A stretch of DNA of 64,000 nucleotides from Pseudomonas lini. Lineage in GTDB: Bacteria; Pseudomonadota; Gammaproteobacteria; Pseudomonadales; Pseudomonadaceae. The position numbers and the translations under genes are program-made. Below, in pieces: positions 28,037 through 36,401 of this stretch; positions within the stretch are counted from its first letter, which is position 1; every line of letters starts with the position of its first letter. The notes beneath the pieces are model-generated. The model saw nothing but the letters and a program-made list of their open reading frames with translations. It had not been told where the DNA came from and did not search any database. The DNA is taken from assembly GCF_030812475.1 (NCBI RefSeq), contig NZ_JAUSSR010000002.1, forward strand, positions 186,001-250,000, written 5' to 3'.

Positions 28037-28537
28037 GTGCAGAAAAAAATATCCAAACGCATCAGTCTCGACGACACCGATCTGGCGATTCTGGCGTTGT
28101 TGCAAGAGGACGCGAGCATTTCCAACGCCGAGCTCAGTGAGCGGCTGTCGCTGAGCCTTACGCCTTGCTGGCGGCGCCGAAAGCGGATGGAGGAGGCGGG
28201 TGTGATCAAGGGCTACCAGGCCAACCTTGATCGACGCATGCTGGGGCTGGATATCATGGCGTTCGTGCACATCCGTTTTTCTACCCACGCCGATCACGCG
28301 CCCGACGCCTTCGAGGCGGTAATTGCGCAATTGCCTGAAGTGCTGTCCTGTCACAAGATCACCGGGGATGCCGATTACGTGCTGCAAGTGTTGGCAGAGG
28401 ATCTGGATAGCTACAGTGATTTCATCGAGCAGGTGCTCAGGCGCCAGGTGGGGATTGCGTCCATTCAATCCAGTCTGGCTTTACGGGAGGTCAAGGCCAG
28501 TAGCCGGATTGCGATACCAAGATCGGACAAGGACTAA
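28037..28537 (+). CDS. Lrp/AsnC-family transcriptional regulator
   Basis: A 166-residue regulator with an AsnC-type winged HTH at the N-terminus (LDDTDLAILALLQEDASISNAELSERLSLSLTPCWRRRKRMEEAGVIKGY) and a C-terminal RAM ligand-binding domain (AFVHIRF ... VLSCHKITGDADYVLQVLAEDLDSYSDFIEQVL). It is divergent from the acetylpolyamine amidohydrolase gene over 110 bp and is the likely amino-acid-responsive regulator of that three-gene module. Confidence 0.93.
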   Translation: MQKKISKRISLDDTDLAILALLQEDASISNAELSERLSLSLTPCWRRRKRMEEAGVIKGYQANLDRRMLGLDIMAFVHIRFSTHADHAPDAFEAVIAQLPEVLSCHKITGDADYVLQVLAEDLDSYSDFIEQVLRRQVGIASIQSSLALREVKASSRIAIPRSDKD

Positions 28538-28745
28538 GCGGACGAGGGTTGGATGACCTGCTCAAAGGTGCAGTCAATGCTGCGATGCGACGTGGTCGCC
28601 GACGTCTTGACCATGCGCGCAAGCCTCTGGGCGTTACAGCAAATACAAATACGAATAAGTATCAAAAGCTAAAAAGATGGTATACCATGCGTCGCGATTT
28701 TGGCACGTATGCCGTCCTATATGGCTGTTTTATCGAGGTTCCTAG

Positions 28746-30872
28746 ATGCGTCGTACTCTGCTCTCCATTTGTGTGCTTCAGGCGTTCTCCGCTGCTTCCT
28801 GGGCGGAGCAGGCCTTTAACGATAACAACAGTCTGGAGCTGCAGGCGACCGACATTGTCGGTACGGCGGAGGATGAAACGGCTCAGGGGCCGGTGAAGGG
28901 CTACCGTGCCACGCGTTCCGCCAGCGCGACGCGCACCGACACTTCAATTCATGAAACGCCGCAGTCCATCAGCGTGGTAACCAAAGATGTGGTTGAGGAT
29001 ATCGGGGCTACCCGGCTTCAGGATGCCCTCGACTACGCCGGCGGGGTGGGACGCGCCAACAACTTCGGCGGCCAGGGGCTGACCACCTTCACGGTGCGTG
29101 GATTTACCACCGGCGAGTTCTACCGCAACGGCTTTCCGATCAACCGCGGGTATCCGAACATGCCAGACGCGAACACCATCGAGCGCCTGGAAGTTTTGCG
29201 GGGCCCCGCGACCACTCTCTATGGCCGGGGCGATCCTGGTGGCACATTCAACGTGGTCTCCAAACAGCCTCTGGCTGAACGTACCGTAACGCTGGGCAGC
29301 CAGGTCGATGATCAGGGCATGAAGCGTGGCACGCTCGATGCCTCCGGCCCGCTCGATGAAGAGGGCCGTCTGGCCTATCGCTTGAACGTGGTGGGAGAGG
29401 GCGGTGATACCTTCCGCGATCATGTCGAAACCGAACGTTACGGCGTGACCCCGGTTATTTCCTGGCAGGCCGACGACGACACCAAGGTGATCTTCGAGGG
29501 CGATTTCATGCGCAACAATCATCCGCTGGATCGCGGCGTGACGCGCTATCCGAATCAGATTGGCACCGCGTCCCGTGACACATTCTTTGGTGAAAAAGAC
29601 GCGGGCAAATTGCACAACGACAACAACATGGCCCAACTGCGATTTGAGCACTTCCTGAGTGACAACTGGACATTGGGCGGTGGTTTTCAGTGGCTTGATG
29701 GCACCTTGCAGGGCAATGCCATTGAAGCGAACGGAGTCGCCGCCGATGGACGCACGTTGGGGCGCAACTTCAATTATCGCAAACTGGAGTGGACGGACAA
29801 GGACACCCAACTGAACCTCACCGGGCATTTCTCTGCCGGTGGTTTCGATCACACCTTGTTAACCGGTATCGAGTACGAGGATTACGATTACAAGTCGATC
29901 ATTCAGCGTTCCAGTGGTGCCGTGAGTGCTTATCCGATTGATATCTTCGACCCGGTGTACGGCCAACCTCGCCCGGCCCTGACCCGCACGCCGACCAACG
30001 ATAAGGAAAACCTCAAGACCTACGCGGCCTTCGTCCAGGACCAGGTTGCGTTGACTGACCGGTTGAAGGTGTTGGCGAGCGCCCGTTTCGAGCGCTTCGA
30101 GCATGAATACGAAACCTTTGTGCCAGGTGGCAGAAGCTGGGAGGCGAGCGACAATGCCGTGACGCCTCGTTTCGGCGTGCTTTATGACCTTACCGATACC
30201 GTGGCGGTTTATGCCGATACAGCGCGCTCGTTCAAACCTAACACCGGGGCCAGTCGACTGGGTGGTGGCTTCGACCCGGAAAAGGGCAAGTCTTATGAGA
30301 TGGGTATCAAATGGGAAGCGCTGGATCGCCAGCTGAGTGTTGACGCGGCGATCTACCAGATTGAAAAACGCAATGTCCTCACCACCGATCCTGTGGACTC
30401 GACCTTCAGCGTGGCGGCGGGCGAGGTGCGCAGCCGTGGCTTTGATTTGAACGTGGCCGGCAATATAACCCCTGAGTGGCGGGTGATTGGCGGCTATGCC
30501 TATGTCGACGCCGAGGTTACCAAGGACAATGTGATCCCGTCGGGCACCCGGTTGATGAACATTCCGAAAAACAGCTTCAGCTTGCTCAACGTTTACGAAT
30601 TCCAGGAGGGCAACTTGAAAGGGCTGGGTGTAGGGGTGGGAGGCAAGTACGTGGATGAACGCGCCGGTCAGACCGCTGCCACGGCGTTTTCGATGGGCAG
30701 TTATACCGTTGTCGATCTGCTCGGCTTCTACAAGGTCAATGACAAGGTAAGGCTTAATCTCGATGTGAAGAACCTGTTCGATCGTGACTATGAAGAGGGT
30801 GCCTTCGGTAATGTCTATGCCTACCCGGGTGAACCGAGAACCGTTCAGGTCGGCATTTCCTACACGCTCTAA
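28746..30872 (+). CDS. TonB-dependent siderophore receptor
   Basis: A 708-residue outer-membrane receptor. A signal peptide of about 20 residues ends at SWAEQA. The plug domain covers about 60-180, with SIHETPQSISVVTKDVVEDIGATRLQDALDYAGGV and TIERLEVLRGPATTLYGRGDPGGTFNVVSKQP. The 22-strand barrel follows and ends LFDRDYEEGAFGNVYAYPGEPRTVQVGISYTL with an aromatic-rich terminal strand. The NVVSK motif and length match ferrichrome/ferrioxamine-type receptors. No N-terminal signalling extension and no sigma/anti-sigma pair is present, so control is probably by iron repression. An AT-rich Fur-box-like stretch (28641-28663) upstream is too loose to call. Confidence 0.93.
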   Translation: MRRTLLSICVLQAFSAASWAEQAFNDNNSLELQATDIVGTAEDETAQGPVKGYRATRSASATRTDTSIHETPQSISVVTKDVVEDIGATRLQDALDYAGGVGRANNFGGQGLTTFTVRGFTTGEFYRNGFPINRGYPNMPDANTIERLEVLRGPATTLYGRGDPGGTFNVVSKQPLAERTVTLGSQVDDQGMKRGTLDASGPLDEEGRLAYRLNVVGEGGDTFRDHVETERYGVTPVISWQADDDTKVIFEGDFMRNNHPLDRGVTRYPNQIGTASRDTFFGEKDAGKLHNDNNMAQLRFEHFLSDNWTLGGGFQWLDGTLQGNAIEANGVAADGRTLGRNFNYRKLEWTDKDTQLNLTGHFSAGGFDHTLLTGIEYEDYDYKSIIQRSSGAVSAYPIDIFDPVYGQPRPALTRTPTNDKENLKTYAAFVQDQVALTDRLKVLASARFERFEHEYETFVPGGRSWEASDNAVTPRFGVLYDLTDTVAVYADTARSFKPNTGASRLGGGFDPEKGKSYEMGIKWEALDRQLSVDAAIYQIEKRNVLTTDPVDSTFSVAAGEVRSRGFDLNVAGNITPEWRVIGGYAYVDAEVTKDNVIPSGTRLMNIPKNSFSLLNVYEFQEGNLKGLGVGVGGKYVDERAGQTAATAFSMGSYTVVDLLGFYKVNDKVRLNLDVKNLFDRDYEEGAFGNVYAYPGEPRTVQVGISYTL

Positions 30873-30889
30873 GTGATCCATGGCGCCAC

Positions 30890-31030
30890 GTTCGACCATT
30901 GCTCTCCATTGCTGAACACCGGGTCTTTCCTGCGACCTGGCGTGCCAATCGCGCAACGCCGATTCCAGCGTTGCCAAACAATCATTGATAGCAAGGACGT
31001 CAATCAGCGTCAGTTGCGGGATGCCGGTGC
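30890..31030 (-). pseudogene. Possible remnant of a glutathione S-transferase-like C-terminus
   Basis: On the minus strand an open stretch encodes PQLTLIDVLAINDCLATLES followed by ALRDWHARSQERPGVQQW, which resembles the last helices of GST C-terminal domains. There is no start or N-terminal domain, and the frame runs on into the TonB receptor gene in antisense. This is a low-confidence relic call. Confidence 0.2.
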
Positions 31031-31137
31031 CGCGGTCCGATGATGGAACCGCGGCGACCTATCGATCAGTTGACAAGCCGCGCCCAGTTTCCGTCCAGTC
31101 TCCCTCTGGTCGACCTCTCATCAAACGACTTCCATAA

Positions 31138-31314
31138 CCCTGTTCGTCATCATTGATATTGCAGGGCCACAGCAGCACGTCAATCGCTGCTGTGCTGAAG
31201 ATATCGGAAGGCACGGTCAAGGTTCACAAGCACAACATTTACCAGCGATTTGAAATTTCCACGAATGCTGAGCTGTTTCGGCTGTTCATCGGTTACCTGA
31301 CGGGGCCGCTCTGA
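31138..31314 (+). pseudogene. C-terminal fragment of a LuxR-family regulator
   Basis: The frame reads IAAVLKISEGTVKVHKHNIY and continues with QRF...NAELFRLFIGYLTGPL before a TGA. SEGTVKVHKHNIYQRF is the recognition helix and following helix of a LuxR/NarL HTH. The frame is closed by stops just upstream and lacks the sensory domain and the first HTH helix, so this is a decayed gene end. The rest of the 673-bp gap between the TonB receptor and the secretion genes holds no convincing gene. Confidence 0.75.
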
Positions 31315-31545
31315 AAGGAGCGAACGTGTTGCCCCTGCATTCCCGCCCGTCGTCTACATCAAAACCCGGCCCTTGTAGCCGGCACTAACCCCTGGTGTCG
31401 TTGTCAGTTATGGGCGCTGTAGACGAGGACCGTCTCTGATAGCGGCATGTCAGCCTACATTTAGTGTTTTCTCCAGTGTCCTGAGCAAAACGCTCGCGAT
31501 GGATTGCGTCCTGGACCGACTTTTCCTTTTGTGAGCGACATATTA

Positions 31546-33267
31546 ATGGGTTTGCTTCTCGATCCGCGTCATGAGATTGATGCCGCGTTATTAAGCTATC
31601 GCCGGGTGTTCTGGTCCCTGGCACTGTTCAGTGGCGTGATCAACCTGCTGGTGCTGGTGCCATCGCTCTACATGATGCAGGTGTACGACCGGGTCCTCAC
31701 CAGTCGCAACGAAACCACCTTGTTCATGCTCACCTTGATCGCCTTGGGGCTGTTCATGTTCAGCGCCCTGATCGAGTGGGTGCGCGGCGAGGTGATGATA
31801 CGCATGAGCGCGGGGCTGGACGATGCCCTGGGCGAGCGGATTTTCGACGCTGCCTTCGCCCGCAGCCTGCGCGAGCACAACGCCAACCCGGCGCAGGTGC
31901 TCACCGACCTGGCGACGCTGCGGCAGTTGATTACCGGCCAGGGCCTGATTGCCTTGCTCGATGCACCGTGGTTGCCGATCTTCGTGCTGGTGGCGTTCAT
32001 CTTTCATCCCTGGTTCGGTGTGCTGACGCTGGTTCTGGCCCTGGTGCTGATCGGCCTGGCGCTGTGGGGCGAACTGGCGACTCGCACGCGTCTGGGCGAA
32101 GCCAATCGCCTGGGCGTGCAGTCTTCGATCTATGTAAACAGCACACTGCACAATGCAGAAGTCATCCAGGCCTTGGGTATGCTCGGGCCGTTGCGCCAGC
32201 GCTGGAGCTTGTTGCAGCAACGCATCATTGCCGCGCAGGCCCATGCCAGCGATCGCAGCGCCCGCATCACTTCAATGACCCGTTTCGTGCGCATCTCCGG
32301 CCAGTCGCTGGCCCTCGGCCTGGGGGCGTTGCTGGTGCTTGAAGGCCAATTGTCGGCGGGCATGATGATTGCGATGTCGCTGCTGCTGGGCCGTGCCCTG
32401 GCGCCCGTGGAAATCGCCATTGGCTCGTGGAAGCAATTCAATGCCGGCCGCCAGAGCTACCAGCGCCTGAGCCAACTGCTTGCCGGGCATCCACGCGAGC
32501 GCCTGCGCATGCCTTTGCCACCGCCCTCCGGCGCCGTGCGCCTGGAGCAGTTGTATGTCGGCCCCCCGGGTGCCACGCAACCGATCGTGCGGGGCATCAA
32601 TTTCAGTCTGTCCAAAGGAGAGGTGCTTGCCGTCGTCGGCCCCAGCGCCAGTGGTAAATCGACATTGGCCAGGGCGCTGGTCGGGGTATGGCCGGCCATG
32701 GGCGGGTCGGTGCGCCTGGACGACGCGGAGATCAGCCAATGGTCCCACGACGCCCTGGGCCCGCACCTCGGGTACCTGCCGCAGGACATCGAGCTGTTCG
32801 ACGGCACAGTGGCCGACAACATTGCCCGCTTCGGCGAGCAGGACGCCGACAAGATCATTGCCGCCGGGCGCCACGCCGGTATCCACGAGATGATCCTGCG
32901 GTTCCCCAAGGGGTACGACACGCCGCTGGGGCCTGGCGGGCTTGGGTTGTCCGGCGGACAAAAGCAACGCCTCGGCCTGGCCCGCGCGCTTTACGGGCGC
33001 CCGTCGCTGATCGTGCTGGATGAGCCCAACTCCAACCTTGATGAAGCCGGCGAGCTGGCGCTGGTGCAGGCCATCGGTGCGCTCAAGACTGCCGGCAGCA
33101 CCGTGGTGCTGATTACCCATCGGCCTAATGTGCTGGCGGTGGTCGATCACATCCTGGTGCTCAAGGATGGCACTCAACAAGCATTCGGTCCTCGGGATCG
33201 GGTGCTCAAGGCATTGATGCCAGGGCCAGGACCGGCCGCGGTCAAAGAGGCTGGCAATCATGCGTGA
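31546..33267 (+). CDS. Type I secretion ABC transporter, PrtD/HasD-like
   Basis: A 573-residue inner-membrane ABC exporter with its TM domain (about 1-300) fused to an ATPase. Walker A GPSASGKST is near residue 365, the signature LSGGQKQRL near 467, and Walker B LIVLDEPNSNLD near 490; an H-loop (VLITHRPN) follows. It lacks the C39-peptidase-like domain of HlyB, so it belongs to the PrtD/AprD group that exports RTX proteases, lipases and epimerases. ATG 31546 gives the family N-terminus; an in-frame GTG at 31531 and a TTG at 31504 are alternatives without better ribosome sites. It overlaps the next gene by 8 bases. Confidence 0.94.
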   Translation: MGLLLDPRHEIDAALLSYRRVFWSLALFSGVINLLVLVPSLYMMQVYDRVLTSRNETTLFMLTLIALGLFMFSALIEWVRGEVMIRMSAGLDDALGERIFDAAFARSLREHNANPAQVLTDLATLRQLITGQGLIALLDAPWLPIFVLVAFIFHPWFGVLTLVLALVLIGLALWGELATRTRLGEANRLGVQSSIYVNSTLHNAEVIQALGMLGPLRQRWSLLQQRIIAAQAHASDRSARITSMTRFVRISGQSLALGLGALLVLEGQLSAGMMIAMSLLLGRALAPVEIAIGSWKQFNAGRQSYQRLSQLLAGHPRERLRMPLPPPSGAVRLEQLYVGPPGATQPIVRGINFSLSKGEVLAVVGPSASGKSTLARALVGVWPAMGGSVRLDDAEISQWSHDALGPHLGYLPQDIELFDGTVADNIARFGEQDADKIIAAGRHAGIHEMILRFPKGYDTPLGPGGLGLSGGQKQRLGLARALYGRPSLIVLDEPNSNLDEAGELALVQAIGALKTAGSTVVLITHRPNVLAVVDHILVLKDGTQQAFGPRDRVLKALMPGPGPAAVKEAGNHA

Positions 33268-34630
33268 TCTGACACCCAAGGCTAAAACGTACAGCGAGCA
33301 GGTGCTGAGCGTACGCAGCGACAGCACGCTGCCCGGCGCCAGTACCGACGCCCGGGGGGCTGCACGCTACGGTGTGGGCTTCCTGGTCCTGACCCTGGGC
33401 GGCTTCCTGCTCTGGGCCTGCCTTGCGCCGCTCGACCAGGGTGTCGTGGGCAGCGGCACTGTGGTGGTGGCGGGCGAACGCAAGGCGGTGCAGTCGCTGG
33501 TCGGTGGGGTGGTGGAAAAACTGTTGGTCAGCGATGGTGACCGCGTCACCCAGGGGCAGTTGCTGGTGCAGTTCAACACGGTGCAGGCGCAGTCGCAACG
33601 GGACGTGACCCTGGGCAAGTTGCTCAACGATCGCAGCGTCGAAGCGCGGTTGATTGCCGAGCGCCTGGGCTCGGCCCAGATCCAATGGCCCGCTGAACTG
33701 TTGGCACGTGCCGAGGAGCCGCGGGTCAAGGCGGCCATGGCCTTGCAGAGCCAGTTGTTTCTGACGCGCCGCGCAGAGCTGGGCAGCCGCCTGCAGATCA
33801 TCGAACACGAAGCCGCGGCGTTGCAGCAGCAATTGCTCGGCTACGAAGGCGTCAAGCGCAACTACGACACGCAGATGCGCTTCCAGCAGCAGGAACTCGA
33901 AGGCCTGCGTGATTTGGCCCGTGAAGGCTACGTTCCGCGCAACAAGCTCTTCGAGTCCGAGCGCAACGCCGCCCAATTGGCCGGGCAGATTGCCTCCGGG
34001 GTGGGCGATGTCGGCAGGACCCGCCAGGCGATCAACGAAAGTCGGCTCAAGGCCTTGCAGGCGCAGCAGGAATTTCGCCGCGATGCCGAAATCCAGCTCA
34101 GCGAGGTCTCTGCCGAGGCGGCAGGTTACGCCGATCAGATTCGTGCCTTGCAGTTTGAAGTCGACAACGGTGCGATCCGGGCGCCGGTGTCCGGGCAGGT
34201 GATGGACGTGAGCGTCCATACGGTCGGCGGCGTTGCCCAGGCCGGCCAGACCCTGATGCAGGTGGTGCCGCTGGACGCCCCGATGGCGATCACCGCGCGT
34301 TTCGAGCCGCTGATGGCCAATAAGTTGCGCCCGGGGCTGCCGGTGCATGTGCATTTCACCGCGCTGCAACGGGTGGATACGCCGACCGTCACCGGCACGG
34401 TGACAACGGTGTCGGCGGACCAGTTGATCGATGAACAGACACACCAGCCGTACTTCTCCGCCAAGATCGGGATTGCCGCCGACACCGTCGCCTCGCTGCA
34501 GGCCGCTGGCCTGCTGGTGCGCCCCGGCATGCTCGCCGATGTCACGGTGGTGACGGGGGAACGCACCTTGATGAATTACCTGATGAAACCACTGCGCGAA
34601 CGCTTGCTCGCAGCCTTCAAAGAGGAATGA
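33260..34630 (+). CDS. HlyD-family type I secretion membrane fusion protein
   Basis: A 456-residue periplasmic adaptor. One TM helix lies near residues 35-55 (GVGFLVLTLGGFLLWACLAP), followed by a biotinyl-lipoyl half (LDQGVVGSGTVVVAGERKAVQSLVGGVVEKLLVSDGDRV), a long Gln/Arg/Glu-rich coiled coil, then the second lipoyl half (IRAPVSGQVMDVSVHTVGGVAQAGQTLMQVVP) and a beta domain. It bridges the ABC exporter and the TolC-like channel. It overlaps the genes on both sides by 8 and 4 bases, so the three are one translational unit. Confidence 0.95.
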   Translation: MRDLTPKAKTYSEQVLSVRSDSTLPGASTDARGAARYGVGFLVLTLGGFLLWACLAPLDQGVVGSGTVVVAGERKAVQSLVGGVVEKLLVSDGDRVTQGQLLVQFNTVQAQSQRDVTLGKLLNDRSVEARLIAERLGSAQIQWPAELLARAEEPRVKAAMALQSQLFLTRRAELGSRLQIIEHEAAALQQQLLGYEGVKRNYDTQMRFQQQELEGLRDLAREGYVPRNKLFESERNAAQLAGQIASGVGDVGRTRQAINESRLKALQAQQEFRRDAEIQLSEVSAEAAGYADQIRALQFEVDNGAIRAPVSGQVMDVSVHTVGGVAQAGQTLMQVVPLDAPMAITARFEPLMANKLRPGLPVHVHFTALQRVDTPTVTGTVTTVSADQLIDEQTHQPYFSAKIGIAADTVASLQAAGLLVRPGMLADVTVVTGERTLMNYLMKPLRERLLAAFKEE

Positions 34631-35982
34631 GCATGACCGACCGTTGCCGCTATCGCTACGCTGTACTACTGGGTTTGTGTGCCAACTGGGCCGCGATCAA
34701 TCCCCTGGCAGCCGCCGAAGAAGGCCTGAACCTGACCGCGGCCTACGATGCCTCGCGGCTCAATGATCCGACCGTGCAATCGGCAGCCCATGCCTTTGAC
34801 GCTTCCAGCCATGAAGAGGAGATTGGCCGCGGCGGCCTCTATCCGCAGGTGTCGCTGACGTCGCGCTACGGTTACGGCGGACGGATCGACGGCGGCGACG
34901 ACAACACCTACGTCAACAGTAACGACTACCAGGCGAACAGCGTCACCCTGGCGGCGCAACAACCGCTCTATGACAAGGGGCGCTGGGCGGCGTATCAGGA
35001 GGGAAAGGCGCGGGGGGAGTTGGGTACCCAACTGTTCGATGTTGCCGGCCAGACCTTGTTCGACCGGGTGGCCAAAGGCTATTTCGACGTCGCCCGTGCG
35101 GAGAACGAGATCAAGTTGATCGCCCAGCAAAAGGCGGCCATCAACGGGTTGGTGACGCAGAGCAAAAAGCTTTATCAGGGCGGCGAGGGCGCAATCACCG
35201 ATATTGACGAGGCCCAGGCCCGGCTCGATCTCGTCGACGCCCAGGAGGCTGAAGCCCAGGCCCGTCGCGTGGCGGCGTTGCGGGCGTTGTCCGGTCGCGC
35301 CAGCGTACCGATCGATGACATTCAGCCGATGCGCGAAGAATTGCCCGCCGGTAGCCCGATACCGCCGGAGCGGGATTTGCCGTACTGGACGGCGATTGCC
35401 CGTGAAGCCAGCCCCGATCTGGCCTCCCGGCTGGCGGCAGTGAAAGTCGCCGAGGCGCAGGCTGACAGCCAGCGCGCCGGGCATTATCCGACTTTGTCGC
35501 TGACCACCCAGCTAACGCGCCGGGAAAGCCCTCAGTACCAGGAGCTCGACCCGCGCCAGGACTCTTATTACGTGGGGGTCCAGCTGGATATTCCGTTGTA
35601 TCGCGGCGGGGCGGTACGTGCCTCCGTGGCGAAGGCCGAAGCGCAATTGGCAGGTGCCCAGTCCGACTACGATGTGCAGCGTCAACAGTTGGCCGAGGAC
35701 ATCGAGGCCGATTATCTGGGCGTCGTGGCAGGCTTTGCCAAGAGCAAGGCGATGCAGAGGGCGGTGGATTCCAATCAGCGGGCGCTGACCTCGACGGAAA
35801 AAGGCTTCCAGGGTGGCGTGCGTTCCACGGTGGACATTCTTGATGCGCAACAGCGGGTGTTCCAGGCCCGTCGAGACCTGCTCAATACCAAGCTCGACAT
35901 GCTGCAAAGCTACGTAAGCCTGCACACCCACACCGGCCAGATGAACCGCGCGGTCCTGGAGCAGGTGCAACGTCTGTTTTGA
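34627..35982 (+). CDS. TolC-family outer-membrane channel of type I secretion
   Basis: A 451-residue outer-membrane efflux protein with an N-terminal signal segment (YAVLLGLCANWAAINPLAAAEE). The two TolC repeats are visible: LTAAYDASRLNDPTVQSAAHAFDASSHEEEIGRGGLYPQVSLTSRYGYGG in the first half and AREASPDLASRLAAVKVAEAQADSQRAGHYPTLSLTTQLTRRES in the second. The closing segment TEKGFQGGVRSTVDILDAQQRVFQARRDLLNTKLDML is typical of AprF/PrtF proteins. It completes a three-component type I exporter whose apparent cargo is the convergent epimerase gene. Confidence 0.94.
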   Translation: MSMTDRCRYRYAVLLGLCANWAAINPLAAAEEGLNLTAAYDASRLNDPTVQSAAHAFDASSHEEEIGRGGLYPQVSLTSRYGYGGRIDGGDDNTYVNSNDYQANSVTLAAQQPLYDKGRWAAYQEGKARGELGTQLFDVAGQTLFDRVAKGYFDVARAENEIKLIAQQKAAINGLVTQSKKLYQGGEGAITDIDEAQARLDLVDAQEAEAQARRVAALRALSGRASVPIDDIQPMREELPAGSPIPPERDLPYWTAIAREASPDLASRLAAVKVAEAQADSQRAGHYPTLSLTTQLTRRESPQYQELDPRQDSYYVGVQLDIPLYRGGAVRASVAKAEAQLAGAQSDYDVQRQQLAEDIEADYLGVVAGFAKSKAMQRAVDSNQRALTSTEKGFQGGVRSTVDILDAQQRVFQARRDLLNTKLDMLQSYVSLHTHTGQMNRAVLEQVQRLF

Positions 35983-36030
35983 GAAGTCCGGTTGCAATAA
36001 AACTCAAACTCAAAGACTGGCGCCTATCCC

Positions 36031-36385
36031 TGTGGGAGCGAGCCTGCTCGCGAAAGCGGTGGGTCAGTCAGCATCCATATCGGATGTGCCACCGCCTTCG
36101 CGAGCAGGCTCGCTCCCACATTTGATCTGTGGTTGTCCTGGATTTTTCGGGCACTGCAAACCCTTGTGGGAGCGAGCTTGCTCGCGATAGCGGTGGGTCA
36201 GCTTGCCTCAGTGCTGGATGTGCCGCCGCCTCGCGGGCAAGCCCGCTCCCACATTTGATCTGTGGTTGTCCTGGATTTTTCGGGCACTGCAAACCCTTGT
36301 GGGAGCGAGCTTGCTCGCGAAAGCGGTGGATCAGTCAGCATCCATATCGAATGTGCCGCCGCCTTCGCGGGCAAGCCCGCTCCCA
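36031..36385. repeat. Tandem array of three REPINs with duplicated spacer
   Basis: Three inverted REP pairs occupy 36031-36120, 36165-36253 and 36298-36385. Each starts TGTGGGAGCGAGC and ends with the reverse complement GCTCGCTCCCACA or GCCCGCTCCCA. The 44-base spacers at 36121-36164 and 36254-36297 are the same sequence, so the array grew by duplication of a unit of about 133 bp. It fills the gap between the convergent tolC-like and epimerase genes and probably ends or protects both transcripts. Confidence 0.9.
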
Positions 36386-36401
36386 TGGGGAGCGGGTTGA
36401 C

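Noticed and set aside
28641..28663. Fur-box-like AT-rich stretch before the TonB receptor
   Set aside because: It matches the GATAATGATAATCATTATC consensus too poorly to annotate, although iron control is likely from the gene family.
36031..36385. Regularly spaced repeats that might be a CRISPR array
   Set aside because: The repeats are long inverted REP pairs and the spacers are identical to each other, the opposite of CRISPR spacers; no cas gene is present.
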